64,000 nt of DNA from Serratia plymuthica (GCF_018336935.1 NZ_CP068771.1:310001-374000), one strand, 5' to 3'; positions 48,734-57,943 are shown, numbered from the stretch's first letter. Notes: generated by a model not told the origin, from the letters alone. Numbers and translations are program-made.

Positions 48734-49666
48734 ATGAAAAAGAAAAACAGTACGCCAACGCCCCACGATGCGACATTCCGTCAGTTTTTGACGCAACCGG
48801 AGATTGCCCGCGACTTCATGGATATTCATCTTCCGCCAGAACTGCGTGCTGTCTGCGACCTCAATACGTTGAAATTGGAGTCCGGCTCTTTTGTCGAAGA
48901 TGACCTTCGCCAGTATTTCAGCGATGTGCTCTACAGCCTGAAAACTACCTCTGGGGATGAGGGTTATGTTCACGTACTTATTGAGCACCAGTCTACTCCA
49001 GATAAGCACATGGCCTTCAGGCTCATCAGGTACGCGGTAGCGGCTATGCAGAGACACTTGGATGCCGGTCACGAAAAATTGCCGATGGTGATACCGGTCC
49101 TGTTCTATACCGGCAAGCGCACCCCGTATCCCTATTCCACCAACTGGCTGCAGGAGTTTGATAATCCGGAGCTGGCGGGAAAGCTGTATGCAGATGAATT
49201 TCCGCTGGTTGATGTGACGGTTATCCCCGATGACGAGATCATGGAGCATCGCAGCATGGCCGCGCTGACCCTGTTGCAGAAACATATTCGGCAGAGAGAC
49301 CTGGCAGAGCTGACGGACAGATTGGCCACCATCCTGCTGGGGGGGTATCTGTCTTCGCCACAGGTGATTTCGCTGATACACTATATTCTTCAGGCCGGAG
49401 AAGCGTCTAATGCTGAAGCCTTTGTACGCGAATTGGCATTGCGGGTACCGGAACATGAGGATGAACTAATGAGTATTGCACAACAGCTTGAACAGAAAGG
49501 GATCGAGAAGGGTATTCAGCTTGGTGAACAGCGCGGTATTGAGAAAGGGCGTCAAGAAGGTGTGCTTGCGGTTGCCCGCTCCATGCTGGCGAACGGTATC
49601 GATCGCGACTCGGTAATGAAAATAACCGGTTTGACGGCTGACGAGTTGGCAAAAATCCGTCATTAA
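48734..49666 (+). CDS. Rpn-family recombination-promoting nuclease
   Basis: A 310-residue protein of the Rpn/YhgA-like PD-(D/E)xK family. The N-terminal nuclease opens with 'HDATFRQFLTQPEIARDF' and keeps 'DDLRQYFSDVLYSL' and the 'HVLIEHQSTPD' catalytic E-x-Q segment. The C-terminus has the lysine/glutamate/glycine repeats 'GIEKGIQLGEQRGIEKGRQEG' and a helical end. Rpn proteins are DNA nucleases, and in E. coli some act as antiphage toxins held back by a small protein started inside the same gene. An internal start of that kind is seen here at 49469. Confidence 0.9.
   Translation: MKKKNSTPTPHDATFRQFLTQPEIARDFMDIHLPPELRAVCDLNTLKLESGSFVEDDLRQYFSDVLYSLKTTSGDEGYVHVLIEHQSTPDKHMAFRLIRYAVAAMQRHLDAGHEKLPMVIPVLFYTGKRTPYPYSTNWLQEFDNPELAGKLYADEFPLVDVTVIPDDEIMEHRSMAALTLLQKHIRQRDLAELTDRLATILLGGYLSSPQVISLIHYILQAGEASNAEAFVRELALRVPEHEDELMSIAQQLEQKGIEKGIQLGEQRGIEKGRQEGVLAVARSMLANGIDRDSVMKITGLTADELAKIRH
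49469..49666 (+). CDS. Possible internal small protein of the Rpn gene (RpnS-like)
   Basis: In-frame ATG (codon 246 of the rpn gene) with a good GAGGA ribosome binding site 7 nt upstream. It would give a 65-residue protein made of the repeat and C-terminal helical part of Rpn, beginning 'MSIAQQLEQKGIEKG'. Size and position match the intragenic RpnS proteins that bind and inhibit full-length RpnL in E. coli. The start site is seen; its use is inference. Confidence 0.5.
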   Translation: MSIAQQLEQKGIEKGIQLGEQRGIEKGRQEGVLAVARSMLANGIDRDSVMKITGLTADELAKIRH

Positions 49667-50070
49667 TTCTGCGATCCACTCACCCGAGGGGCAGGATTTT
49701 GTCATCGATCTGAGAAGGCCAGATATCTTTTGCCGCGAAACGTCAAAAAGGGAGTCTGGTGCAAAACTGCCGGGCGGCCCGTCCCTCAAACACCTTTCTC
49801 TGGTACAAAAGCACGGTCTGAAGATCTTGCTGTCAAGTGTCACGATAATCACAACTTACCTGCCTATAGATTAACCTCTATAAATCTCCCTTCGTCATTA
49901 TTCCACTAAAAACCATCACCAATTAATGAGTTATATAATCACCCCGACCAGTTGCTGGCTGGGAATATTATCTCAAATTATGTTCACTGTGATAATAACA
50001 TCACAAAAGCGTAACGAAAGGTAAACAAAGGCCTCCTATATTGTCTGCTTTGCTTTTGGGAGGGAGTGCC
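49667..50070. promoter_or_regulatory. Promoter region of the exbD-tonB-receptor operon
   Basis: A 404-bp non-coding region. Near its right end is the inverted repeat TGTGAT-AATAAC-ATCACA (49988-50005), centred about 75 bp before exbD. It resembles a CRP site but has an 8-bp instead of 6-bp gap between TGTGA and TCACA. No convincing Fur or Pho box was found. Confidence 0.4.
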
Positions 50071-50478
50071 ATGCGTAACTGGAACGAACCGAAAAAGAAC
50101 AAGGCGCACATCGAGTTGATTCCCATGATCGACGTGATGATGTTTTTGCTGGTGTTTTTTGTGCTGATTAGCCTGAACGTGATCCCGGCGCTGGGGCTGA
50201 AAACCCAGTTGCCCTCTGCCGGCAGCGCTCAGCAACTGAAGCCGCAGAAGAAGGCGATCATCACGCTGGGGGCTGAAGAACAATTGCAGCTGGACGGCCA
50301 CCCGGTAGCGCTTAACGCGCTGGTCAGTACGCTCAAACAGCAGCAGCAGGAAAACCAGACCACCACCATTATCGTCAACAGTGACAAGGGCGTTGCGGTG
50401 GAGCGGCTGGTGGCGGTGATGGATAACCTGCGTCAGGGCGGATTCTATTCCGTCTCTATCGCCACACGGAAGCTGTGA
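50071..50478 (+). CDS. exbD: ExbD/TolR-family protein
   Basis: A 135-residue inner-membrane protein with a short cytoplasmic N-terminus, one membrane helix bearing the family's essential aspartate ('IELIPMIDVMMFLLVFFVLI', D31-type position near residue 21) and a periplasmic domain. With ExbB it forms the proton-driven motor for TonB. The ATG at 50071 has GGGAGGGAG upstream. It is the first gene of a five-gene operon and starts it without exbB, which comes fourth. Confidence 0.92.
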   Translation: MRNWNEPKKNKAHIELIPMIDVMMFLLVFFVLISLNVIPALGLKTQLPSAGSAQQLKPQKKAIITLGAEEQLQLDGHPVALNALVSTLKQQQQENQTTTIIVNSDKGVAVERLVAVMDNLRQGGFYSVSIATRKL

Positions 50479-50479
50479 C

Positions 50480-51217
50480 ATGTATCTGCTCTATCGTTCA
50501 CGTCACCTTTTCAGCTGGCTGCCGGCGCTGATCGTGGCGGGCTGTTTGCTGTTCGCCAGCCAGCAGGCGGCGCTGAAAATCCAGCCACGCTATGACGACA
50601 CCACCATGGAACTGGCGCTGGTCGAGCCGGAGCCTGAACCTCAGCCGGAACCGCCGGTGGAAACGCCGCCACAACCCGAACCCCCGCCGCCGGAGCCGGA
50701 ACCCATTCCTGAGCCGGTAGTACCGGCCCCTGAGCCCGTTATCGAAGCCAAGCCGGTGCCAAAACCGCAGCCGAAGCCGAAACCTAAGCCGGTGAAAGAA
50801 AAAGCCAAACCGGTAGAGAAGGCCAAACCCGTTGCCGCTCCCGTAGCGCCAAGAGCATTAGTCAGCAAACCGGCGGCAGTAACCGCCCCGGCCGCACCGA
50901 AGGTCAACGCCCAGGCGATCGAAAACGGTTATTTGCAGGCACTGCGCCGCGAGCTGGAACAGCGCAAGCGTTACCCGAGCGGACGGCAGGCTTCGCTCGA
51001 ACGGCCGCAGGGCAACGTCGAGGTCTGGCTGGAGGTCGATCGCAGTGGCCGTGTGCTCTCTTCCGGCATCGCCGGCAAGGCTGCCAGCATGCTGCTGAAC
51101 CGCGCGGCGATGAGCAGTTTACAAAGTATCAGCCAGGTGAAGCCGTTCCCGAGCGACGCTTTTGCCGGGCAAACGACAAAACGATTTTCAGCCACGTTCA
51201 ATTATCAGGCGCCTTAG
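50480..51217 (+). CDS. TonB-family energy transducer
   Basis: A 245-residue TonB-like protein: an N-terminal signal-anchor ('LFSWLPALIVAGCLLFAS'), a long Pro-Glu then Pro-Lys rich periplasmic spacer (residues ~45-125), and a C-terminal TonB domain with the 'YPSGRQASLERPQGNVEVWLEV' core (YP...G.V.V). It starts two bases after exbD. It is presumably dedicated to the receptor gene that follows; the housekeeping tonB should be elsewhere. Confidence 0.92.
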   Translation: MYLLYRSRHLFSWLPALIVAGCLLFASQQAALKIQPRYDDTTMELALVEPEPEPQPEPPVETPPQPEPPPPEPEPIPEPVVPAPEPVIEAKPVPKPQPKPKPKPVKEKAKPVEKAKPVAAPVAPRALVSKPAAVTAPAAPKVNAQAIENGYLQALRRELEQRKRYPSGRQASLERPQGNVEVWLEVDRSGRVLSSGIAGKAASMLLNRAAMSSLQSISQVKPFPSDAFAGQTTKRFSATFNYQAP

Positions 51218-51258
51218 CGACCTGGCATAACAGTTTGATTCTTTAGGGGATGGAAACA

Positions 51259-53502
51259 ATGAAGTCTTTCAATCGATCTGGGATTTATCTGGCGGTGATG
51301 TCGGCGATGCTGCCGGGCGCGGCGCTGGCGGCGGACGCCACCGACGTCGGTACCATCAGCGTGAAGGGGCAGTCGCTGGGCGGCGGCATGATGGTGCAGG
51401 ACGACAGCGCCAAGGCGCGCTCCACCGTCACCAAAGAGGCGATGGACAAAATGCCCGCGGCGGCCAACGCCATCGACAAGCTGAAGTACACGCCGGGCCT
51501 GAACGTCAACAGCAACGACGCCAGCGGCCTGAGCGGCGTCGATTACACCATGCGCGGCATGAACTCGGATCAGATTGGCCTGTCGATGGACGGTATCCCG
51601 ATCAACGACTCCGGCAACTATGCGGTTTACCCGAACCTGCTGGGCGACTCGGAAAACCTGGAAGAAGTGTTCGTCACCCAGGGATCCTCCGAGGTGGACG
51701 GCCCGCATATCGGCTCCAGCGGCGGCAATATCGGCATGGTAACGCGCCGCCCGGCAAAAGATTTCGGCGGTTTCGTCAAGCAGACGCTGGGCAGCAACAA
51801 CCTGAGTAAGACCTTTGCCCGTTTGGAAACCGGCGAGTACAACGGTTTCAGCAACTGGCTCTCCTACTCGCATACCGAGGCGAAAAAGTGGCGCGGTGAA
51901 GGGCGCAACTATTCCGATAAGTTCGAAATGAACTCGCTGTACGAAGACGGCAACGGCAACAGCAGCAATCTGATCATGAAGTACAACCGTCAAAATAACG
52001 TCAACTACAACACCCTGAGCAAGGCGCAGTTCGAAAGCGACGGGCGTGATACCGACTATGCCACCACGCCGGAATACAACAGCAAGGGCCAGTTGAACAA
52101 GTACTACAAGCTCAACCGCAACCCGTTCGATACCTTCACCCTGTCATTCACCCAAAAATTGCAGCTGCGCGACAATCTGTCGCTGACCCTGCAGCCGTAT
52201 TATTACTGGGGCAACGGCGGCAGCTTCACCGGCCAGACGGCGTCGGTGCTGTCCAAAACGTCGGACAAGGCCGGGCAGTACGATCTCAGCAATTTGCAGT
52301 CCAACACCTATTACCGCCCATCCTGGACCCAGACCTGGCGCCCCGGGATTACCACCAAGTTGAAGTGGGACATCAACGACCAGCACAGCCTGGATATCGG
52401 CTACTGGTATGAACGTGCGCGTCAGTTGCAGACCCAGCCGTTTATCGGCATCAAGGACGACGGCAACCCGGCGCAGATTTCGGGCAAACCGGGCGGTTCC
52501 GATCAGGTGCAGGATGCCAACGGCAACACCGTGCAAGGCCGTAACCAATACACCATCACCCCGGCGCAGAAAGTGTGGCTGCAGGATACCTGGTACGCCA
52601 CGCCAGACTGGACCTTCGTCGGCGGGCTGGCCTATCAGTACGTGGAACGTAAAGGGGACAACCGGGGCAGCCTGTACAACGTGCCGGAGAAGCGCGATGC
52701 CACTTACCACGAGTTCCTGCCGAACTTCAGCGCCAGCTACAAGCTGAACCAGGAAAATCAGGTGTTCTATAACCTGACGCGCAACATGCGCACTCCACCG
52801 AACTACGTGCTGTACAACGTCGGCGACTCGATCAGCACCAAGCCGGAGTTGAGCTGGAACCACGAGCTGGGCTGGCGTTTCCAGCAGGAAGACATGCTGA
52901 TGAGCGCCACGCTGTTCTATATGCGCTACAGCGATCGTCAAATCTCCACCACCAACTCGTCCGGCGACTACGAGATGATGAACATCGGCAACGTAGAGAA
53001 CAAGGGGCTGGAGCTGGAGTGGAGTGGCCAACTGCCGCACAACTTTAATTACTACACCTCATACACCTATACCCAGTCGAAGCAGAAGAGCGACATCGTC
53101 AGCAACGGCGGTTTGCCGCTGCCGACGTCCGGCAAAGAGGTGCCGAATGTGCCGAAAAACCTGCTGAACATGACGCTGGGCTACGACGACGGCCTGTATT
53201 ACGGCAGCGTCAGCGGCAAATACGTCAGTTCGTTCTACGGCGATCTGACCAACGACGAGAAGATCGGCGGCCGCACGGTGTTCGATCTGGCGGCGGGGGT
53301 GCATTTGCCGGTGGACAAGAAAATCATCAAAAGTGCAGCGCTGCGCTTTGGCGTCAGCAACCTGTTTGACAAGGAATACCTGACCTCGGTACGTACCACC
53401 ACCTTCAACGCAGCGCCTTATGGCGGCGTGAAAGCCAGTACGCCGTATTACAACGTCGGGGAAGAACGTACCTTCAGCGTATCGCTGGAAGCCACCTTTT
53501 AA
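51259..53502 (+). CDS. TonB-dependent outer-membrane receptor
   Basis: A 747-residue receptor: signal peptide to about 'GAALAADA', a TonB box ('GTISVKG'), a plug domain ('LKYTPGLNVNSNDASGLSGVDYTMRGM', 'LSMDGIPINDSG', 'DGPHIGSSGGNIGMVTRRP') and a 22-strand barrel ending in the canonical aromatic 'VSLEATF'. ATG 51259 sits 9 nt after AGGGG; an ATG at 51250 abuts that site. The ligand is not evident. The operon's TonB, ExbB and ExbD and a phospholipase D suggest a phosphorus- or lipid-related substrate as well as iron complexes. Confidence 0.92.
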   Translation: MKSFNRSGIYLAVMSAMLPGAALAADATDVGTISVKGQSLGGGMMVQDDSAKARSTVTKEAMDKMPAAANAIDKLKYTPGLNVNSNDASGLSGVDYTMRGMNSDQIGLSMDGIPINDSGNYAVYPNLLGDSENLEEVFVTQGSSEVDGPHIGSSGGNIGMVTRRPAKDFGGFVKQTLGSNNLSKTFARLETGEYNGFSNWLSYSHTEAKKWRGEGRNYSDKFEMNSLYEDGNGNSSNLIMKYNRQNNVNYNTLSKAQFESDGRDTDYATTPEYNSKGQLNKYYKLNRNPFDTFTLSFTQKLQLRDNLSLTLQPYYYWGNGGSFTGQTASVLSKTSDKAGQYDLSNLQSNTYYRPSWTQTWRPGITTKLKWDINDQHSLDIGYWYERARQLQTQPFIGIKDDGNPAQISGKPGGSDQVQDANGNTVQGRNQYTITPAQKVWLQDTWYATPDWTFVGGLAYQYVERKGDNRGSLYNVPEKRDATYHEFLPNFSASYKLNQENQVFYNLTRNMRTPPNYVLYNVGDSISTKPELSWNHELGWRFQQEDMLMSATLFYMRYSDRQISTTNSSGDYEMMNIGNVENKGLELEWSGQLPHNFNYYTSYTYTQSKQKSDIVSNGGLPLPTSGKEVPNVPKNLLNMTLGYDDGLYYGSVSGKYVSSFYGDLTNDEKIGGRTVFDLAAGVHLPVDKKIIKSAALRFGVSNLFDKEYLTSVRTTTFNAAPYGGVKASTPYYNVGEERTFSVSLEATF

Positions 53503-53517
53503 CTAATTCGAGGCTAA

Positions 53518-54171
53518 ATGATGAATGCCAATCTGTTGCACGACATTATTTTCTACGTGATGTACGCCGCGCTGGCGATTGCGCTGGTGATCATTATCGA
53601 ACGCGCGCTGTATTTCGCCTACACCCAGCGCCAGGCCCGTCGTCTGGAGCAGGCGCTGACACCGGACGTGCATCGCGCCGCCGATCTGCCGGACGAACTG
53701 ACCCAGCGCAACAGCCTGCCGCTGGCGGTGATCGCGCCGGTACTGGAGCAGAAGCACCGCGCCGGTGACCGCGAAGCGATAGGCGATCTGGTCGACGCGC
53801 AGTACCTGTTGAGCAAACCGCTGATGGCGCGTGGCCTGTGGCTGCTGGAAACCATCGTTACCGCCGCTCCGCTGCTGGGGCTGTTGGGGACGGTGATGGG
53901 GATTATCGAAACCTTTAAGGCGCTGGCCGCTTCCGGGGTGTCGGAGCCGAGCCTGGTGTCTGCCGGGATGGGGACCGCGCTGTACGCCACCGGGCTGGGG
54001 ATCGCCATCGCGCTGCTGTGCCTGGTGGGCAACAACTACCTGCAAAGCCGCATGGAGCGCATCAACGAACTGCTGAAGGTGCTGTTGATCCGTGCCGGTG
54101 CGCCGGCCAGCCGCCCGGAAAACGGCAGCCGCGAGCAATGGGTTGACAGTGAGGCGCCGCGCTATGCCTAA
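53518..54171 (+). CDS. exbB: ExbB/TolQ/MotA-family proton channel
   Basis: A 217-residue inner-membrane protein with three helices: residues ~10-27 ('DIIFYVMYAALAIALVIII'), and the pair around 'LLETIVTAAPLLGLLGTVMGII' and 'MGTALYATGLGIAIALLCLVG', which carry the family's proton path motifs. It powers the operon's TonB with ExbD. Its stop codon overlaps the phospholipase D start by 8 bp. A second ATG at 53521 is equivalent. Confidence 0.92.
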   Translation: MMNANLLHDIIFYVMYAALAIALVIIIERALYFAYTQRQARRLEQALTPDVHRAADLPDELTQRNSLPLAVIAPVLEQKHRAGDREAIGDLVDAQYLLSKPLMARGLWLLETIVTAAPLLGLLGTVMGIIETFKALAASGVSEPSLVSAGMGTALYATGLGIAIALLCLVGNNYLQSRMERINELLKVLLIRAGAPASRPENGSREQWVDSEAPRYA

Positions 54172-55414
54172 TGGCCATCAACCACGGCGGCCATTTGGCC
54201 GCCTTTACACGGCGTTATGGGGTGGCTGTCTGTTGATGTTGAGCCAGAGTGCGGCGGCGCGTTTTGATATTCCCGGCTATGAGCTGGTGTATACCGCGCC
54301 GGTGGAAACCGCGTTGCGGGCGGATGACCTGCGCAACACCGCCGAGGTGTGGCAGCAGATGTTCGATGCGGCGAAAACCCGCATCGATCTGGGGCAGTTT
54401 TATGTGGCGAACCAACAGGGTTCGCTGCTGGACGGCGTGCTGCAACACCTGAAAGCGGCGGGTGAGCGCGGGGTAAAAATCCGTTTTCTGATGGAAGAGA
54501 AGGGGATACGCATCTCCACCCCGGAGACGCTGGAACAGCTGAAGGCGATCCCCAACCTGGAGCTGCGCATTATTCCTTACCAGCGGTTGAGCGGCGGCAT
54601 CCTGCATGCCAAATACCTGCTGGTGGACGGCGAGCAGGCGTTTGTCGGTAGCCAGAACTTCGACTGGCGGGCGCTGGAACATATTCATGAAACCGGGCTG
54701 CGCATCAGCGATGCCGGGGTTGTCGGGCAGATCCAGGCGATCTTCGAGCAGGACTGGCGGGCGCAGGCGTTGCTGACGGCGGATAAACCGGTGCCGGAGC
54801 TGGCGTATCAGCCCACGGCGGCAACGCCGCAGGGCAACTATCTGGTCGCCAGCCCGCGTGCCTATAACCCGGCCGGCGTGATTGACTCGCAGGTTGAGCT
54901 GCCGCGCCTGCTGGCGGGCGCCAAACAGCGGGTGCGGGTGCAGGTGATGGACTATGCGCCGTTGTCGTATGGCCCGGAGCACAGCCGGCCTTATTACGCT
55001 GTCATCGACAATGCCCTGCGCAGCGCCGCCGCGCGCGGCGTGCAGATCGAGCTGATGGTGGCCAACTGGAACACCAAAAAACCGGATATCGCCTGGCTGA
55101 AAAGCCTGGCGCTGGTGCCGAACGTGCAGATAAAGGTGGTGACCATTCCGCCGGCAAGCCACGGATTTATCCCGTTCGCCCGGGTGATCCACAGCAAGCT
55201 GATGACTATCGACGGCGAAACCGCCTGGGTGGGCACCAGCAACTGGACCGGCGGCTATCTGGATAACTCGCGCAACCTGGAACTGGTGCTGCACAGCCCG
55301 GCGATGAGCCAGCGGCTGGACAACCTCTATAGCCAGTTGTGGGACAGCGTTTACGCCGAACCGCTAAAACTGGATTACGACTATCCGCCACCCAAGCCGG
55401 GCGGCGAGTCCTGA
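54164..55414 (+). CDS. Exported phospholipase D-like protein
   Basis: A 416-residue HKD-superfamily protein with both catalytic motifs complete: H148-x-K150-x4-D155 ('HAKYLLVDG', then 'GSQN') and H343-x-K345-x4-D350 ('HSKLMTIDG', then 'GTSN'). The N-terminus has a basic stretch and hydrophobic segment ('LYTALWGGCLLMLSQSAAA') fitting a signal peptide, so it likely acts in the periplasm or outside. The domain order resembles PLD3/PLD4-type enzymes more than cardiolipin synthase. Translation is coupled to exbB. It is probably functionally tied to the receptor. Confidence 0.88.
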   Translation: MPNGHQPRRPFGRLYTALWGGCLLMLSQSAAARFDIPGYELVYTAPVETALRADDLRNTAEVWQQMFDAAKTRIDLGQFYVANQQGSLLDGVLQHLKAAGERGVKIRFLMEEKGIRISTPETLEQLKAIPNLELRIIPYQRLSGGILHAKYLLVDGEQAFVGSQNFDWRALEHIHETGLRISDAGVVGQIQAIFEQDWRAQALLTADKPVPELAYQPTAATPQGNYLVASPRAYNPAGVIDSQVELPRLLAGAKQRVRVQVMDYAPLSYGPEHSRPYYAVIDNALRSAAARGVQIELMVANWNTKKPDIAWLKSLALVPNVQIKVVTIPPASHGFIPFARVIHSKLMTIDGETAWVGTSNWTGGYLDNSRNLELVLHSPAMSQRLDNLYSQLWDSVYAEPLKLDYDYPPPKPGGES

Positions 55415-55425
55415 TGCATCGTGGG

Positions 55426-55446
55426 CGCGGGCAACCGGCGCCCGCG
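55426..55446. terminator. Hairpin between convergent PLD and peptidase genes
   Basis: A 7-bp GC stem CGCGGGC / GCCCGCG with a 7-nt loop in the 40-bp gap between convergent genes. It has no T-run, so the terminator role is tentative. Confidence 0.45.
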
Positions 55447-55454
55447 ATAACCTT

Positions 55455-56564
55455 TCACCGCCGCCAGCCGGCCTTCTCCAGTGCGATAAGCAACTGCTCC
55501 GCGCTTAGCCCTTCCGCCCGATGGCCGTTGCCGGAAAGGGTATTGGCCGCCAGCAGGGCATTGATTATCGCCTCTTCCACCGCGTCGGCCGCCGCCGCAA
55601 ACAGATCGGAAATGTAATCGTTATTCACCATGCGCAACGGGGTAGTGAACGCGCCTTTGTTGGCGTAGTCGGCGGGGGGCAGGCCGTCGTTGCCGGTGGC
55701 GAAGGCGAGAAAAATATCGCCGCTCGAGTCCTCGGTGCCGCCGCCGGTCCGGGCTATGCCGATACTGGCGCGCTGGGCCAGGCGGGTACACTGATGCGGC
55801 AACAGCGGCGCGTCGGTAGCGAGCGTAACGACGATCGACCCCATGCCGGGATGCGGCAGTTGCGGGGTGAACGGCGAGTGGATATGCCCCAGATGGCGGC
55901 CCACCGGATATCCACCCACCAACAGCGATGCGCGTTTACCGTGGTTGGCCTGCACGATGGCACCCACCGTCCAGCCGCCGCGATCGGCAGGCAGGCGGCG
56001 CGAAGCGGTGCCGATACCGCCTTTGAATTCATGGCAGATCATGCCGCTGCCGCCACCTACCGCTCCTTCCTGTGGCAGCCCGTCATGCGCTGCCTGCAAG
56101 GCCTGCCGCACGTGATCGGGTTTGACGTGAAAACCGTTGATGTCGTTCAGCAGACCGTCGAAGGTTTCCATCACCACCGGCATGCTCCAGTACACCGCGT
56201 CGTCACCCGGCGGCAAGGCTTCGCGTTCCAGCGCGATCAGTCTGTCGCGCACGACGCCGACGCTGTGGGTGTTGGTGAAGGCGATCGGGCTGGTGAGCAG
56301 GCCGGCTTCGCGGATCCACTCCAGGCCGGTGGCGTCGCCGTTGCCGTTAAGCACGTGAACGCCGGCAAAGCAGGGTGACTGCCGCGCCTGGCCGCTACGC
56401 GGTTCGATCACCGTGACGCCGGTGCGCACGCTGCGGCCATCGGCCAGATCGGCGTGGATGCCGGCGTGGCCGACGCGAACGCCGGGCACGTCGGTGATGG
56501 CGTTCAGCGGACCGGGCGTGCCCTGTCCGATGATAATCCCCAACTCCTGAGCGCGTTGCGACAT
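55455..56564 (-). CDS. DmpA/BapA-type aminopeptidase (P1/S58 family)
   Basis: A 369-residue N-terminal-nucleophile peptidase. The self-cleavage site is visible as G242-S243 in 'GMGSIVVTLATDAPLL', S243 becoming the catalytic residue. The family segments 'GVRVGH' and 'EGAVGGGSGMICHEFKGGIGTASR' (split here as residues 166-189) are present. Related BapA enzymes remove N-terminal beta-alanine and other beta-amino acids from peptides, while DmpA removes D- or L-residues. Its operon with beta-alanine-type catabolic genes favours the beta-alanyl specificity (inference). No signal peptide is seen. Confidence 0.9.
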   Translation of the reverse strand: MSQRAQELGIIIGQGTPGPLNAITDVPGVRVGHAGIHADLADGRSVRTGVTVIEPRSGQARQSPCFAGVHVLNGNGDATGLEWIREAGLLTSPIAFTNTHSVGVVRDRLIALEREALPPGDDAVYWSMPVVMETFDGLLNDINGFHVKPDHVRQALQAAHDGLPQEGAVGGGSGMICHEFKGGIGTASRRLPADRGGWTVGAIVQANHGKRASLLVGGYPVGRHLGHIHSPFTPQLPHPGMGSIVVTLATDAPLLPHQCTRLAQRASIGIARTGGGTEDSSGDIFLAFATGNDGLPPADYANKGAFTTPLRMVNNDYISDLFAAAADAVEEAIINALLAANTLSGNGHRAEGLSAEQLLIALEKAGWRR

Positions 56565-56566
56565 GG

Positions 56567-57943
56567 CTATTCTCCTTCAATCGAGGGTTCAACAAGGGGG
56601 GCGGCCTGCCGGTTGCGCATGTAGCTCAGCGTCAGACCAAAACAGAGGATGCCGGCAATGATAATAAAGTCTTTCAGGCTGCTGGCGATTAAAATTGTCC
56701 ACAGTACGTACAGGCAGCCGAGCAAGGCGATCACCACCGGCAGCGGCCACAGCGGCATCAGGTACGGGTGATGGAAGCGCGCCCGGCGGCGGCTGATCAG
56801 CGCGGCTACCGCCATGATGATGTATACCAACAGCAGCAGGATCACGGTAAAGGAGGTCAGATCGCCAAGGTTGGAGCAAAAGGCCAGCAGCGCCGAGGGG
56901 ATGCCGAACAGCAGGGTGGCGATCCATGGCGTGCCGAAGCGAGGATGGATTTTTTTCAACGCCCGATTCACCTGCGGGAGCCAAAAGCCATCACGCCCGC
57001 TGGAGAACATCATCCGGCTGAACTGTGCCACGATGGCGATAATGGCGTTGAACACCGACAGGTAAATCGCGCCGCTGACCACTCGCGCCAGCGTCGGGCC
57101 GCCCAGTTGGCTGACCACATAGCCGACCGGATCGGCCTGTTTGGCCATGTCGGCTAACGAGGGCGCGCCGATCAGCAGAGCGGTGAAGGGCAATAGCTCG
57201 ACCAGCACCACGATCGCCAGCGTCAGCATGATGGCGGTTGCCATAGGTTTGCCCTGTTCACGCATATCCTCCGCCATATACACCGCCGCCCCGTAGCCGT
57301 TGTAGGAAAACAGCGCGACGCCGACCATGGCGACGATCAAGGGCACGGAAACCGGCGACAAAACCCCTTCGAGATTGAGCATGACCGGTGCGGTGAGTAT
57401 GTCTGCGCTCTGGTGCGGATTGCTGAACCCCAGCCAGGCGATCAATCCCAGCACCGCGACCTCGACCACCAGGAAGGTGCCGGTCAGCAGGGCGTTGGCT
57501 TTGATATTGAAAATGGCGCAGCCGCCGCCGATCAGGATGGTGATCATGCCGGCGGTGGAGGCGTCGAGTTGGGTACCCAACGCGGTGTTCAGATAGGGCA
57601 CTGCACCGGTGGCCAGCACTGCCGGCACAAACAGCGCGGCGCTGAGGATAAACAAATAGGTTTGCAGCCCGCACAGGGTGCCGAACAACCGTTTGATAAT
57701 GCTGTATTCGCCGCCGGCGCTGGGGTGGGCGGCACCTAGCTCGGCGTAACACAGGGCGATGGTCGCGGCGATAAAGGCGGCGATCAGGAATGAGATAAAA
57801 GCGCCGCTGCCGGCGCTGGCGATCGCCAGTGGGGCAATGACGAAGATCGAGCTGGCCGGCGTGACGCCGGAGGCGGTAATCATCACCACATCCAGGACGC
57901 TGAGATTGCCTTTGAATTTATGTTCTGGTGCGGGCTCTTTCAT
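56567..57943 (-). CDS. APC-family amino acid permease
   Basis: A 458-residue transporter with about twelve membrane helices and the APC opening 'LSVLDVVMITASGVTPASSIFVIAP', followed by 'CYAELGAAHPSAGGEYSIIKR'. It lies 2 bp upstream of the peptidase gene in the same operon. By context its cargo is likely a small amino acid such as beta-alanine or a beta-alanyl peptide. Confidence 0.9.
   Translation of the reverse strand: MKEPAPEHKFKGNLSVLDVVMITASGVTPASSIFVIAPLAIASAGSGAFISFLIAAFIAATIALCYAELGAAHPSAGGEYSIIKRLFGTLCGLQTYLFILSAALFVPAVLATGAVPYLNTALGTQLDASTAGMITILIGGGCAIFNIKANALLTGTFLVVEVAVLGLIAWLGFSNPHQSADILTAPVMLNLEGVLSPVSVPLIVAMVGVALFSYNGYGAAVYMAEDMREQGKPMATAIMLTLAIVVLVELLPFTALLIGAPSLADMAKQADPVGYVVSQLGGPTLARVVSGAIYLSVFNAIIAIVAQFSRMMFSSGRDGFWLPQVNRALKKIHPRFGTPWIATLLFGIPSALLAFCSNLGDLTSFTVILLLLVYIIMAVAALISRRRARFHHPYLMPLWPLPVVIALLGCLYVLWTILIASSLKDFIIIAGILCFGLTLSYMRNRQAAPLVEPSIEGE

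Noticed and set aside
49800..49870. A Pho box (CTGTCAAGTGTCACGATAATCAC) before the exbD operon
   Set aside because: Only one half-site resembles CTGTCAT, and the second TGTCA falls 7 bp rather than 11 bp away.
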